From NCBI GenBank assembly GCA_031291235.1, contig JARLJL010000024.1:50338-114337 (forward strand): DNA of 64,000 bases, given 5' to 3'. This DNA is from Sulfuriferula sp. GTDB taxonomy: Bacteria > Pseudomonadota > Gammaproteobacteria > Burkholderiales > Sulfuriferulaceae. The notes under the pieces are model-generated. The model ran no database searches and was not told the origin of the DNA. It saw only the letters and a program-made list of their open reading frames with translations. The translations under genes and the position numbers were made by a program. Shown piece by piece: positions 25,769-35,875 of the stretch (position 1 is its first letter; each line of letters begins with the position of its first letter).

Positions 25769-26644
25769 ATGCTCACAGGCAGTTTAGTCGCGATTGTTAC
25801 GCCCATGTTTGAAGACGGCAGCCTCGATCTGGCAAGCATGCGCGCGTTGATCGACTGGCATATCGCGCAAAAAACCGATGGCATCGTTGTCGTCGGCACT
25901 ACCGGCGAATCGCCGACAGTCAATTACGATGAGCACTGCACGCTCATACGCACGGTAGTCGAGCATACGGCGGGACGCGTACCTGTCATTGCCGGCACCG
26001 GCGCCAACTCGACAACGGAAGCCATTGAGCTCACCCAGTGCGCCTTGTCCGCCGGTGCCGATTACGGTTTGTCGGTTGCGCCGTATTACAACAAGCCGGG
26101 GCAGGAAGGTCTGTACCGCCATTTCAAAACCATAGCCGAAGCCGTCGAACTGCCGCTCATACTTTATAACGTACCCGGTCGTACAGCGAGCGACATCAGC
26201 AACGATACAGTGCTACGACTGGCACAAATCCCCAACATCGTCGGCATCAAGGAAGCGACCGGCAATATGGAACGCGCCACAGATTTAATCATGCGCGCGC
26301 CTAACGATTTTGCGTTGTACACCGGCGACGATGCCAGTGCACTGGCTTTCATGCTACTGGGGGGACACGGTGTGATTTCCGTCACTGCCAACATCGCTCC
26401 GCTGGCCGTACACGAAATGTGCATGGCGGCTTTTAACGGTGAACTTCAGCGCGGACGGGAAATCAATCACACACTGTTCGGGCTGCATCGTAAATTATTT
26501 GTAGAAGCTAACCCGATTCCGGTTAAATGGGCGCTGGCGGAAATGGGACGTATCAAATCCGGCATCCGCTTACCCCTGACCGAACTTTCCACCGAACATC
26601 ACGACACTTTACGCACAGCCTTGCGCCAAGCCCACGCCATTTAA
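25769..26644 (+). CDS. dapA: 4-hydroxy-tetrahydrodipicolinate synthase DapA
   Basis: DapA condenses pyruvate and aspartate semialdehyde in lysine and diaminopimelate synthesis. The 291-residue protein has the Schiff-base Lys161 in GIKEATG, Tyr133 in LYNVPGRT and the GTTGESPT motif (43-50), and has the normal length. It is followed after 13 bases by bamC, the same dapA-bamC pair as in E. coli. A 10-bp inverted repeat lies upstream; a lysine riboswitch is not seen. Confidence 0.97.
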   Translation: MLTGSLVAIVTPMFEDGSLDLASMRALIDWHIAQKTDGIVVVGTTGESPTVNYDEHCTLIRTVVEHTAGRVPVIAGTGANSTTEAIELTQCALSAGADYGLSVAPYYNKPGQEGLYRHFKTIAEAVELPLILYNVPGRTASDISNDTVLRLAQIPNIVGIKEATGNMERATDLIMRAPNDFALYTGDDASALAFMLLGGHGVISVTANIAPLAVHEMCMAAFNGELQRGREINHTLFGLHRKLFVEANPIPVKWALAEMGRIKSGIRLPLTELSTEHHDTLRTALRQAHAI

Positions 26645-26657
26645 GGATTTAATAACG

Positions 26658-27803
26658 ATGAAACGCACACCATTATCCGTCACCCTCATTTGCGCCGGCG
26701 TTATCGCCAGCCTGGGTGGATGCAGCAGTCTCAGCATGCTTGAAACCAAGAAAGTAGATTACAAATCGGCAGCCAAGATTCCAACGCTGGAAGTGCCGCC
26801 CGACCTGACCACCCCTACCACCGATAGTCATTATCAAGTACCGGATCTGGCCCCGAACAGCAGCACCACTTACTCAGCATACAATGCGGAACACAGCGAC
26901 AAGGCAACAGCTGCCGGCAGCGATGTGCTGCCGACCCAGGATAAAGTCCGGCTGGAACGCGCAGGCAGCGAACGCTGGCTGGTAGTCGACCAATCTCCGG
27001 ACAAAGTATGGCCTATCCTCAAGGAATTCTGGCAGGAAAACGGATTCATATTGAATGTCGACCAGCCGACAACCGGCATCATGGAAACCGAGTGGGCCGA
27101 AAATCGCGCAAAAATCCCGCAGGACATGATACGCAAAACGTTAGGCAAATTGCTCGACGGCCTGTATTCGACCGGCGAACGGGATAAATTCCGTACCCGT
27201 ATCGAACGCAACAACAAGAATCCGAACGAAACGGAAATTTACATCACCCATCGCGGCATGATCGAAGTCTATGACGGCAGCGACAGCAAACACACCGTAT
27301 GGCAGCCGCGCCCGGCTGACCCCAGTCTGGAAGCCGAAATGCTGAGCCGTCTGATGGTACGTCTGGGTGTAGAAAAAGCCCGCGCGGAAGCCATGCTTGC
27401 CGAAAAGAGCAGCAGCGATCGCGTCAAACTGAACACAACCGGCAACGGCAACATGACGCTTACCGACAACGAACCGTTTGACCGTGCATGGCGCCGTGTC
27501 GGCCTGGCCCTCGACCGCATCAGCTTCACCGTTGTCGACCGCGACCGCGCCAAAGGCATCTATTTCGTGCGTTACGTCGATCCGGAACAAGACAATCAAT
27601 CCGGCAAGGATACCGGCTTCTTCAGCAAGCTCGCATTCTGGAAGAGCAGCAACAAAGACAACACCGAACAATACCAGGTGGAACTGTCAGAAAACGCATC
27701 TGCAACCGGTACCGATATCCGCGTGCTGAGTGCAAAAGGCGAAGCAGCTCAACCGGAAACTGCCAACAAGATTATCAAGCTGTTATCCGAGCAGCTTAAA
27801 TAA
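26658..27803 (+). CDS. bamC: Outer-membrane assembly lipoprotein BamC
   Basis: BamC is a lipoprotein of the Bam beta-barrel assembly complex. The 381-residue protein has a lipobox ending SLGGC with Cys22, an unstructured N-terminal segment that would contact BamD (about 23-95), and two helix-grip domains (about 97-220 and 255-381). It is preceded by AAGGA. The position behind dapA supports the call. Sequence conservation in BamC is low, so details of the domains are estimated. Confidence 0.9.
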   Translation: MKRTPLSVTLICAGVIASLGGCSSLSMLETKKVDYKSAAKIPTLEVPPDLTTPTTDSHYQVPDLAPNSSTTYSAYNAEHSDKATAAGSDVLPTQDKVRLERAGSERWLVVDQSPDKVWPILKEFWQENGFILNVDQPTTGIMETEWAENRAKIPQDMIRKTLGKLLDGLYSTGERDKFRTRIERNNKNPNETEIYITHRGMIEVYDGSDSKHTVWQPRPADPSLEAEMLSRLMVRLGVEKARAEAMLAEKSSSDRVKLNTTGNGNMTLTDNEPFDRAWRRVGLALDRISFTVVDRDRAKGIYFVRYVDPEQDNQSGKDTGFFSKLAFWKSSNKDNTEQYQVELSENASATGTDIRVLSAKGEAAQPETANKIIKLLSEQLK

Positions 27804-27809
27804 CAAGGG

Positions 27810-28577
27810 ATGCGATTTGCCAGCCTCGGCAGCGGTAGCGAAGGCAATGCGCTGATCGTCGAAGTCAATCGCACCCGCATCATGCTCGACTGCGGTTTCG
27901 GTCTGCGCGAGACCGCAAGTCGTCTGGCCCGTACCGGGCTGGAAGCTGGTGATATTGACGCCATAGTCATCACCCATGAACACGGCGATCACATAGGTGG
28001 TGCAGCGCGCTTTGCGCGCAAGCACCGGCTGCCGGTATGGATGACACACGGTACTTTCGGCATATTCCGGCAGCAGTACGATCAATTGCCGGAAGTGTGT
28101 CTGTTCGATAGCCATCAGGAATTCAGCATCGGCGATATCACAATGATGCCGTTCCCCGTCCCGCACGACGCTCGAGAACCTGTGCAATTCGTATTCGGCG
28201 ACGGGCAACACAAACTCGGCGTACTGACGGACGTCGGCGCATCGACCGCGCACATCGAAACCATGCTCAGCGGCTGCGATGCCCTGGTGCTGGAATGCAA
28301 CCACGACAGCCAGTTATTGCAGAACAGCGCTTACCCTGCCGGATTGAAAAAGCGCATTGCCGGGCTATTCGGCCACCTCGACAATCAGGCGTCTGCCGCC
28401 CTGCTTGCCAGGCTCGACACCAGCCGGCTGCAGCATCTCATCGCGGCGCATCTTTCCAAGCACAACAACACGCCTGCTCTCGCGCTCGATTGCCTCGCCA
28501 GTGCACTGGGTTGCACCCCGGATTGGCTGGATTATGCCAGCCAGGAAGACGGCTTTTGCTGGCGTCAGCTTATTTAA
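27810..28577 (+). CDS. Metallo-beta-lactamase-fold hydrolase, YycJ-like
   Basis: The 255-residue cytosolic protein opens with MRFASLGSGSEGNALIVE and has the zinc motif THEHGDHIGG at 55-64, with later His and Asp positions (VPHDAREP; VLECNHD). This matches the YycJ/WalJ group of MBL-fold proteins, thought to act on nucleic acids. The in-vivo substrate is not known. It begins six bases after bamC and so is likely in the dapA-bamC transcript. A gap of 83 bases separates it from exbB. Confidence 0.88.
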   Translation: MRFASLGSGSEGNALIVEVNRTRIMLDCGFGLRETASRLARTGLEAGDIDAIVITHEHGDHIGGAARFARKHRLPVWMTHGTFGIFRQQYDQLPEVCLFDSHQEFSIGDITMMPFPVPHDAREPVQFVFGDGQHKLGVLTDVGASTAHIETMLSGCDALVLECNHDSQLLQNSAYPAGLKKRIAGLFGHLDNQASAALLARLDTSRLQHLIAAHLSKHNNTPALALDCLASALGCTPDWLDYASQEDGFCWRQLI

Positions 28578-28660
28578 CTTATTTAACACATGAACACGCT
28601 TGCCGAAATCCCTTTCTCACGCTAAAGTGTTGTACGTTTTTGGTCTGAGGGAGTACGCGC

Positions 28661-29266
28661 GTGTTAGCAATTATTGAAGCGGCTGGTTGGCCGATCTGGC
28701 CATTGGTTTTAGCCTCTGTTTTATCCGTAGCCATTATCATCGAACGTTTCATTTCATTACGCACGACGGAAGTCGCCCCCGCAGAATTACTGGAAAAAAC
28801 CATCCAGGCCTACCGCCAGCAAGGCGCCAATAACGACATGCTCAAACTGCTGGCGCAAAGCTCGCCGCTAGGTTACATCTTCGCCGCAGGATTGCGCAAT
28901 GCGAAAAATTCTCGTGAAATCATGAAGGAATCTATCGAAGAAGCCGGACGCGCCTCCGTACACCAGCTGGAACGCTTTTTACCGGCACTGGGTACCATCG
29001 CCTCGGTAGCACCGTTGCTGGGCCTGCTCGGCACGGTTATCGGCATGGTGGAAATCTTCGGCGCGCAGACCCCATCCGGCGGCAATCCGGCAGTATTGGC
29101 GCACGGTATTTCCGTCGCCTTGTACAACACGGCATTCGGCCTGATCGTCGCTATCCCCAGCCTGATTTTTTATCGCTTTTTCCGTACCCGTGTCGACTCG
29201 CTGGTGGTAGACATGGAACAGGAAGCCATCAAGCTGGTGGAAACCATACACGGCGAACGTCAATAA
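28661..29266 (+). CDS. ExbB/TolQ-type proton channel protein
   Basis: The 201-residue protein has three membrane helices with the MotA/TolQ/ExbB pattern, including TIASVAPLLGLLGTVIGMVEIF (about 111-132). It starts at a GTG after GAGGGAG. It forms a pair with the ExbD-like gene 11 bases downstream and is distinct from the TolQ at 5694. Without a TonB gene beside it, the pair could energise TonB or act in envelope transport linked to the LPS genes downstream; this is open. Confidence 0.9.
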   Translation: MLAIIEAAGWPIWPLVLASVLSVAIIIERFISLRTTEVAPAELLEKTIQAYRQQGANNDMLKLLAQSSPLGYIFAAGLRNAKNSREIMKESIEEAGRASVHQLERFLPALGTIASVAPLLGLLGTVIGMVEIFGAQTPSGGNPAVLAHGISVALYNTAFGLIVAIPSLIFYRFFRTRVDSLVVDMEQEAIKLVETIHGERQ

Positions 29267-29277
29267 TCGGGATCAAC

Positions 29278-29694
29278 ATGAATTTTCAACGCCGACAAAG
29301 CCAGGAAGAACCGGAAATCAACCTGATTCCGATGATAGACGTATTGCTCGTCGTCCTGATCTTCCTCATGGTTACCACCACTTACGCCAAATTTTCCGAA
29401 CTGCAAATCAATCTGCCGCAAGCTACCGGCGATGTTTCCAAGGAGAAACCGTCGCAAATCACCGTATCGGTCGACGCTGCAGGCAATTATCAGATCAACG
29501 ACACGGCAGTCAATTTTTCCAATGTCAGCAATATGGCGCAACTATTGAAACAGGCTGCCAAAGGCTCAGCCGATACAGTCATTATTATTAACGCCGATGC
29601 CAAAGCAACTCACCAATCGGTTATTAACGTCATGGAAGCCGGGCGCGAAGCCGGATTAACCCGTATTACCTTTGCCACACAAAAAGGCAATTAA
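29278..29694 (+). CDS. ExbD/TolR-family biopolymer transport protein
   Basis: The 138-residue protein has an N-terminal cytoplasmic tail, one membrane helix LIPMIDVLLVVLIFLMV with Asp21, and a periplasmic domain (about 45-138). It is the partner of the ExbB-type gene just upstream. The pair lies directly before an LPS-synthesis block (Kdo-transferase-like gene, lpxK, kdsB), an order known from other beta- and gammaproteobacteria. Confidence 0.92.
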   Translation: MNFQRRQSQEEPEINLIPMIDVLLVVLIFLMVTTTYAKFSELQINLPQATGDVSKEKPSQITVSVDAAGNYQINDTAVNFSNVSNMAQLLKQAAKGSADTVIIINADAKATHQSVINVMEAGREAGLTRITFATQKGN

Positions 29695-29699
29695 CCCGC

Positions 29700-29717
29700 G
29701 CCTCGTACAAACGAGGC
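29700..29717 (+). other. Small hairpin after exbD
   Basis: GCCTCG (29700-29705) and CGAGGC (29712-29717) form a perfect 6-bp stem with a six-base loop in the 42-base gap between exbD and the next gene. There is no U-run, so it is more likely an mRNA-processing or stability element than a terminator. Confidence 0.4.
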
Positions 29718-29736
29718 TCATTCTCCGTTAACGGCT

Positions 29737-30837
29737 ATGAATTCCTGGAAAGACCCATTTGGCAGCAACCCGCTGGGTTTATGGTTAGCTGACCGTCGTG
29801 ACCGCAAAAACAGACACATTTCGCGCATTGCCGCCCGTCGCGGTTGGCTTAAACCCATGGGCGACCGCGGCAAAGTCTTGTGGGTGATCGCGGGGGCCAG
29901 CGCAGACAGCGTGCGTCTGGCTGTGGAACTGGTTCGCGCCATACGCGAAAAACGCCTGGATATCCGTCTGGTACTGACATTCGAGCAGGAATACGCCGAC
30001 ATGCTGGCGTTGCTCGACAACTGCGACAAAACAGGCTGGGGTTATGCGCCCTGCGACCATCCGCGTGCGCTCGCCCGTGTCATGCAACGCTTTGAACCTT
30101 ACGGGGTGATCGTCGTCGGTACGCAACCGCGTCGCAACTTAAGCAAACTGCTCGATCAGCACCAGCGCGTATTGGCTATCAACCCGCCGCAACCCGTCGC
30201 TTTTCACACCGAGCGCATCTATAACGGCACGTCGCTGCTCGGCACAGACCAGCCCACGGAAATAGGAGACATGCGGGCCATACTGGCGCAAGCGCAAATC
30301 GATCCCAATTTCAAATCGCTGGTCAATCACGGCGCAGAACGGCACTTGTGGTGGCTGCACGGCGCGACGGCCGATAGCAGCGCTGCCATCGCGCGGCAAC
30401 TGTTCGCACATGCTGCAGACGATGTGCTGTTCGTCAGCGGCGAACGTCCAGCGGCCGACTGCCTGAAAATCAGCAGCTGGGATCGTACGCCCATTGCCGG
30501 CGGCAGCATAGTCTGGGTGGACGACGAAAAATGGCTACCGGCGATTTCTGCCGCCGTCACCGCCACGCACCTTGCCGACATTGTCCCGGTTACATTATGG
30601 CAAGCCATGGCAGGCGGCGCTGCAATCTCATGTCCGGATCATGCGCTATTGCCAAAGCCGGCTCTGCACGCCGCCATTACAGCTTGCGTCAATCCGCTCC
30701 CTGTCTGGCAATCCTGGCGCGCCAATGTCATTCAGGCACGCCAGCAGGGCGACATAGCCCGGCGCCTGTTCTGGCAGGAACGGCGTTTGGCTGAGAGCAT
30801 GAGCCAGGAACTGGTCCAGCGTGTCTTTGAATGGTAG
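29737..30837 (+). CDS. Kdo-transferase (WaaA)-like protein of unknown function
   Basis: I see no exact family match. The 366-residue protein resembles the GT-B fold of WaaA: RGKVLWVIAGASADSVRLAV (44-63) matches the WaaA region with WIHAASVGE, and FEPYGVIVVGTQPRRNL (113-129) matches its ETELWPNL strand. The usual Glu of WaaA is replaced, and the second half lacks a clear HRGSxxGE-type acceptor motif. It overlaps lpxK by seven bases and follows exbBD, so a role in lipid A or Kdo metabolism is likely, possibly as a diverged or inactive transferase. Confidence 0.6.
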   Translation: MNSWKDPFGSNPLGLWLADRRDRKNRHISRIAARRGWLKPMGDRGKVLWVIAGASADSVRLAVELVRAIREKRLDIRLVLTFEQEYADMLALLDNCDKTGWGYAPCDHPRALARVMQRFEPYGVIVVGTQPRRNLSKLLDQHQRVLAINPPQPVAFHTERIYNGTSLLGTDQPTEIGDMRAILAQAQIDPNFKSLVNHGAERHLWWLHGATADSSAAIARQLFAHAADDVLFVSGERPAADCLKISSWDRTPIAGGSIVWVDDEKWLPAISAAVTATHLADIVPVTLWQAMAGGAAISCPDHALLPKPALHAAITACVNPLPVWQSWRANVIQARQQGDIARRLFWQERRLAESMSQELVQRVFEW

Positions 30838-31862
30838 CCCCGATCACTCCCGCTGCCAAATTGGCAGACTGGCTACAGCGGCTATGGTACGACACCACCC
30901 CATGGCATGCGCTGCTCATCCCGCTGTCCTGGCTATTCGGTCTGGTCAGCAGAATACGGCGCACTCTCTATCATGTTGACCTGCTGCAACGCCAGCGTCT
31001 GGCCGTGCCGGTTATCGTTGTCGGCAACATCAGTGTCGGCGGCACCGGCAAAACGCCGCTAACGATCTGGCTCGCCCAGAAACTGGCTGCCCACGGCTGG
31101 CACCCCGGCATTATCAGCCGCGGTTATGGCGGCAACGCATCCGCTGCACAAGCAGTCACCGCACACAGCAATGTCTACATCACCGGCGACGAACCGCGCC
31201 TGCTTGCACAACGTGTCAATTGCCCGGTGTGGATCAGTCGAGATCGCCCGGCAGCCGGACGCGCCTTGCTGGCTGCGCACCCGGAAACCGATATCATCAT
31301 TAGCGACGACGGGTTGCAACATTACGCCCTGATACGCGACATAGAGATCGTAGTGGTAGATAGCGCCCGCGGCTTCGGCAACGCCCGCCTGCTTCCTGCC
31401 GGCCCGCTGCGGGAACCGCTTGCCCGCTTGCGCGAGGCCGATGCAGTAGTGCTCAATCAGACCGGGGCGCGTCATACCGGCATACCGACGCTGTCGAACA
31501 GTTATATGATGCAGCTTGCCGGCAACGAGTTCGTCAACTTGAAACATCCGGAACAAACGGCTGTCGCCGCCGATTTTCATGGCTGCGACATCCATGCAGT
31601 TGCCGCCATCGGCCACCCCCAGCGCTTCTTCGACCAACTCGACGCCATGGGCATCCTCCATACACCGCATGCTTTTGCCGATCATCACCCCTATCAGGCA
31701 TCCGATCTGAATTTCCCCGGCATTATCATCATGACTGAGAAAGATGCGGTAAAATGTGAAGCTTTCGCAACCGAACAGATGTGGGTGCTACCGATACAAG
31801 CGCAACCCGATCCGGCGTTGCTGCCGCATATACTCGCCAAACTAGGAAACCAACATGGATAG
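30831..31862 (+). CDS. lpxK: Tetraacyldisaccharide 4'-kinase LpxK
   Basis: LpxK phosphorylates the 4' position of the lipid A precursor at the inner membrane. The 343-residue protein has an N-terminal hydrophobic segment (about 26-40), Walker [12 protein letters not shown] (65-75) and the DDGLQH motif (about 162-167). Its ATG overlaps the stop of the preceding gene and its end overlaps the ycaR start by eight bases, so the block is tightly coupled. Confidence 0.96.
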   Translation: MVAPITPAAKLADWLQRLWYDTTPWHALLIPLSWLFGLVSRIRRTLYHVDLLQRQRLAVPVIVVGNISVGGTGKTPLTIWLAQKLAAHGWHPGIISRGYGGNASAAQAVTAHSNVYITGDEPRLLAQRVNCPVWISRDRPAAGRALLAAHPETDIIISDDGLQHYALIRDIEIVVVDSARGFGNARLLPAGPLREPLARLREADAVVLNQTGARHTGIPTLSNSYMMQLAGNEFVNLKHPEQTAVAADFHGCDIHAVAAIGHPQRFFDQLDAMGILHTPHAFADHHPYQASDLNFPGIIIMTEKDAVKCEAFATEQMWVLPIQAQPDPALLPHILAKLGNQHG

Positions 31863-32034
31863 CAAATTATTAGACATACTGGTATGCCCGATCTGCAAAG
31901 GTCCTTTGGTATACAACAAAGCCGTGCAGGAACTGGTATGCAAGGCAGATCGGCTGGCCTTCCCCATCCGCGACGACATCCCTGTCATGCTGGAAGGCGA
32001 AGCGCGCGTATTGGGCGAGGACGAAACGGTTTAA
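31855..32034 (+). CDS. Trm112/YcaR-family small protein
   Basis: This 59-residue protein begins [18 protein letters not shown], with Cys11 and Cys14 as in the Trm112p/UPF0434 (YcaR) family, and Cys29 further on. It lies between lpxK and kdsB, exactly the E. coli lpxK-ycaR-kdsB order. Family members are zinc-ribbon-like adaptors in eukaryotes and archaea; the bacterial role is not known. Its stop shares a base with the kdsB ATG (TAATG). Confidence 0.93.
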   Translation: MDSKLLDILVCPICKGPLVYNKAVQELVCKADRLAFPIRDDIPVMLEGEARVLGEDETV

Positions 32035-32807
32035 TGAAATTTACCGTCATCATCCCTGCCCGCCACGCTTCTACGCGGCTTCCCGCCAAACCGCTCGCGG
32101 ACATACACGGCAAACCCATGGTAGTGCGGGTTGCCGAACGCGCTGCGCTCAGCAATGCCGCTGCGGTATGGGTGGCAGCAGATGACGAACGCATACTCGC
32201 CGCCGTCGCTGAGCACGGCATCCAGAGCATAGCCACCTCTCCCGATCACCCCTCGGGCACAGACAGACTGGCAGAAGCAGTCATGCAGCTTGGTCTGGCC
32301 GACGACGTCATTGTGGTCAACGTGCAGGGCGACGAACCGCTGATCGCACCCGAACTGATCCGCGCCGTCGCAGCCGATCTGGCTGCGCACCCGGAATCGG
32401 TGATGGCAACAGTCTGCCACCCGCTGGACGACTATGCCGACATGATGAATCCGCACATGGTCAAAGTGGTCATGGACCATGCCGGTCACGCCATGTATTT
32501 CAGTCGTGCCCCCATCCCTTATGCACGCGATGCGTTTGCCGCAGGCACGGCACTGCCGGCAGATTTACCGGTTTACCGTCATATCGGCTTATATGCCTAT
32601 CGCGTGGGATTTCTCAAGCAATACGCCAAACTGAGCCCGGCCCCAATCGAGCGTTTCGAATCGCTGGAGCAGCTGCGCGTGCTGTGGCACGGTTACAAAA
32701 TCAGCGTCGGCATCAGCCCTCACCCGGCGGCACCCGGTGTAGACACGGCAGAAGATCTGGCGCATGTGCGCGAATTATTTTTAGCATCATTATCAAAAGA
32801 AAGTTAA
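32034..32807 (+). CDS. kdsB: CMP-Kdo synthetase KdsB
   Basis: KdsB activates Kdo with CTP for LPS core synthesis. From the ATG at 32034 the protein has 257 residues and starts [20 protein letters not shown], the nucleotidyltransferase signature; [10 protein letters not shown] (about 96-105) is a second conserved block. The frame is open further upstream, but that part overlaps ycaR and has no similarity, so the TAATG-coupled start is used. Confidence 0.97.
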   Translation: MKFTVIIPARHASTRLPAKPLADIHGKPMVVRVAERAALSNAAAVWVAADDERILAAVAEHGIQSIATSPDHPSGTDRLAEAVMQLGLADDVIVVNVQGDEPLIAPELIRAVAADLAAHPESVMATVCHPLDDYADMMNPHMVKVVMDHAGHAMYFSRAPIPYARDAFAAGTALPADLPVYRHIGLYAYRVGFLKQYAKLSPAPIERFESLEQLRVLWHGYKISVGISPHPAAPGVDTAEDLAHVRELFLASLSKES

Positions 32808-33467
<660 letters not shown>

Positions 33468-33504
33468 CTGGCGTCCAGCGCAATAATTTGCATATGCGTT
33501 CAAA

Positions 33505-33531
33505 CCGGCTGCTGTTTGCTGCGGCAGCCGG
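33505..33531 (+). other. Inverted repeat between adk and rlmD
   Basis: CCGGCTGC (33505-33512) and GCAGCCGG (33524-33531) form an 8-bp stem with an 11-base loop in the 85-base gap. No U-run follows. It may be a weak or Rho-assisted terminator or a repetitive-palindrome type element. Confidence 0.4.
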
Positions 33532-33552
33532 AACCACACCAATTGATTATTT

Positions 33553-34884
33553 ATGAATATCACACCTGACGTAACCGCCACACCAGCCACCCTGACCATA
33601 GAATCGCTTAATCATGAAGGGCGTGGGGTCGCTCACCGCGAAGATGGCAAAACCATCTTCGTTGACGGCGCGATTACCGGCGAAACGGTGCAGTATTCGG
33701 TTTATCGCAAAAAAGACAGCTACGAAATGGCGCAAGTCACCCGACTCGTGCGTGAAAGTTCCATGCGGGTGAAACCGCTATGTCCGCATTTCGGCGTATG
33801 CGGCGGTTGTAGTTTGCAGCATATCGAGCCTGGCGCGCAAATCGCCGCCAAACAACGTGTACTGGAAGACAATCTCGCCCATATTGGCAAGGTTAAGGCC
33901 GTCAGCATGCTTTCGCCCATACATGGCCCAGCCTGGGGCTATCGCACGCGCGCACGTCTGTCGGTACGACTGGTGGAGAAAAAAGGCGGCGTACTGGTCG
34001 GTTTCCACGAGCGCAGAAACAGCTTCATTGCGGACATGACCTCGTGCGCAATACTGCCGCCGCGTATTTCCGCACTGATTCCGCAGCTGCGCGAATTCAT
34101 CATGAAGCTCACGATCCGCGCGCAACTGCCGCAGATCGAAGTTGTCGCGACCGCCGCTGTAGACGCGCTGGTAATACGTCACATGGTCCCTATCCCAGCG
34201 GAAGACGAGGTGCTATTGCGCGAATTTGCCGATGCACACCCTCATATCCAATGGTGGACGCAATCCAAGGGTCCCGATACCATACAGCCGTTCTATCCGC
34301 TGGATGCGCCGGAACTGGCGTATACGCTGCCCGAATTCAATCTGGTGATGCCATTCCGTCCCAGCGAATTTACCCAGGTCAACACCGACGTTAATCCGAT
34401 ACTGATGCGCCGTGCCATGCAGCTGCTCGATCCGCAGCCGACCGACCGTATAGTCGATATGTTCTGCGGCCTGGGCAACTTTACCTTGCCGATCGCGCGC
34501 CTTGCACAACATGTCATCGGTATCGAAGGCAGTCAGGAGTTGGTTACCCGTGCAGCTCAGAACGCTATGCGTAACGGCATCGGCAATGCCGAATTTTTAA
34601 CCGAGAATTTGTTCGAGATGACAACCGAACGCATGCAAGCACTCGGCCATTTCGACAAGATGCTGATAGATCCGCCGCGCGATGGTGCCTTCGCACTGGT
34701 TGAAGCGTTGGATGAAAATGCCCCCGAGCGTATCGTATATGTATCCTGCAACCCTGCCACGCTGGCGCGCGATGCAGCCGTACTGGTGCATCAGAAGGGA
34801 TATCAACTGCGCACTGCCGGCATTGCCAACATGTTCCCGCATACGGCGCATGTGGAATCCATCGCCGTATTCGAGCGCAGCTAG
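33553..34884 (+). CDS. rlmD: 23S rRNA (uracil-1939-C5)-methyltransferase RlmD
   Basis: RlmD methylates U1939 of 23S rRNA using SAM. The 443-residue protein has a TRAM domain (about 12-68), an Fe4S4 cluster site with Cys77, Cys83, Cys86 and Cys165, a Rossmann methyltransferase domain (VDMFCGLGNFTLPIA, 301-315) and the catalytic Cys399 in YVSCNPATLARD. Its stop codon overlaps the stop of the convergent HDOD gene at CTAG. TrmA or RlmC are alternatives, but the Fe-S cysteines and TRAM domain favour RlmD. Confidence 0.94.
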   Translation: MNITPDVTATPATLTIESLNHEGRGVAHREDGKTIFVDGAITGETVQYSVYRKKDSYEMAQVTRLVRESSMRVKPLCPHFGVCGGCSLQHIEPGAQIAAKQRVLEDNLAHIGKVKAVSMLSPIHGPAWGYRTRARLSVRLVEKKGGVLVGFHERRNSFIADMTSCAILPPRISALIPQLREFIMKLTIRAQLPQIEVVATAAVDALVIRHMVPIPAEDEVLLREFADAHPHIQWWTQSKGPDTIQPFYPLDAPELAYTLPEFNLVMPFRPSEFTQVNTDVNPILMRRAMQLLDPQPTDRIVDMFCGLGNFTLPIARLAQHVIGIEGSQELVTRAAQNAMRNGIGNAEFLTENLFEMTTERMQALGHFDKMLIDPPRDGAFALVEALDENAPERIVYVSCNPATLARDAAVLVHQKGYQLRTAGIANMFPHTAHVESIAVFERS

Positions 34885-35699
34885 CTCGTCGGTTTATGCA
34901 CAATGCTTTCAGCTTGCTGCGGCGATACGTTGAGCAGCTCGCCGATCATCTTGTAATCTTCGGACAAATTCACGCCATCCCAGCCGCTAGCAGTGCGACG
35001 CGTCAAATTGATGGCCAGTACGATATTGCGCATTTGACGGCGCTGGCTGTCGTCCCGATTCATGAAACCGATCAGCAGTTCCGGCAAACCCCACAATTTC
35101 GCCAGCGCCAATTGCAGATCGGATAATTTGAAACCGAATACCTGACGCTGTGCATCGCGATTGCGCAAGGTTTTATCCTGCCGTTGCAAATCGTGCACCT
35201 GCATCATTTGCGCGGGGTTGTAACACCACATCAGTATCTCAACAAAGTTGTACAACAGCGCAGCAATACGGATCTCGTCGAAATGCAGATCCTGCAACCG
35301 CACCGCCCAGTCCTTGGCATAATACGCGGCCTGATTAGCGCGACGCACCGTCTGCAACAAGCCGGTCAGCGCAGGGATCTGGCCGTGCAGCATGTCCTCG
35401 ATGACCAACTCCGGTTCGACCTTCGAGAAGAAGGTCTGCATGCCCAGCATCAATAGCGCCTGCTCGATCTGTACGACTTCATTCAGTTGCCGGTTATGCT
35501 TGTGCTGTTGCAGGTAACGCAACAAGACGACGGTCATCAAAGGATCATGCGAAATAACGTCGGTCACCGCACGCACGCTGAGCCGTTCGGCATCTTCCTG
35601 CAACAGGGCCAGCTCGCGCAGGGTCCGTTTGAGTATGGGGATTTCCGCCGTTTCGAAAAACCTGATCCAGGCATCCAGTCCGCTGATTTTCTGTTCCAT
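34881..35699 (-). CDS. HDOD-domain signalling protein
   Basis: The 272-residue protein is helical throughout and resembles the HDOD domain, an HD-related fold without catalytic His-Asp that is used in bacterial signalling. Typical blocks are AVTDVISHDPLMTVVLLRYL (about 43-62) and FGFKLSDLQLALAKLWGLPE (about 188-207). The ATG at 35699 follows GGGTGG; a GTG three codons earlier is possible. It is convergent with rlmD and monocistronic. The output is unknown, but such proteins are often tied to cyclic-di-GMP or motility control. Confidence 0.78.
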   Translation of the reverse strand: MEQKISGLDAWIRFFETAEIPILKRTLRELALLQEDAERLSVRAVTDVISHDPLMTVVLLRYLQQHKHNRQLNEVVQIEQALLMLGMQTFFSKVEPELVIEDMLHGQIPALTGLLQTVRRANQAAYYAKDWAVRLQDLHFDEIRIAALLYNFVEILMWCYNPAQMMQVHDLQRQDKTLRNRDAQRQVFGFKLSDLQLALAKLWGLPELLIGFMNRDDSQRRQMRNIVLAINLTRRTASGWDGVNLSEDYKMIGELLNVSPQQAESIVHKPTS

Positions 35700-35811
35700 T
35701 TTAGCCACCCGCCAGACTTATTGTTATATTTCAGCAATATAACTGATTATCGTACAGGAAATCAAAAACCTGAGCTTTTTTTCGAATTCTGATAACGGTC
35801 AGTCCAGCCGG

Positions 35812-35839
35812 CTTGCAACTTTATGCAAGCTCCTATAGT
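35812..35839 (+). promoter_or_regulatory. Candidate promoter for the Bax-inhibitor-1-like gene
   Basis: CTTGCA (35812-35817) and TATAGT (35834-35839) are 16 bases apart, the latter 36 bases before the ATG. CTTGCA also forms an inverted repeat with TGCAAG (35824-35829). The CTTG start with CTCCTATA at the -10 faintly resembles a heat-shock promoter, but the vegetative reading is as good. Confidence 0.35.
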
Positions 35840-35875
35840 CTACGGTACATACAGGTTTTTTAACGAGAGGTCACT

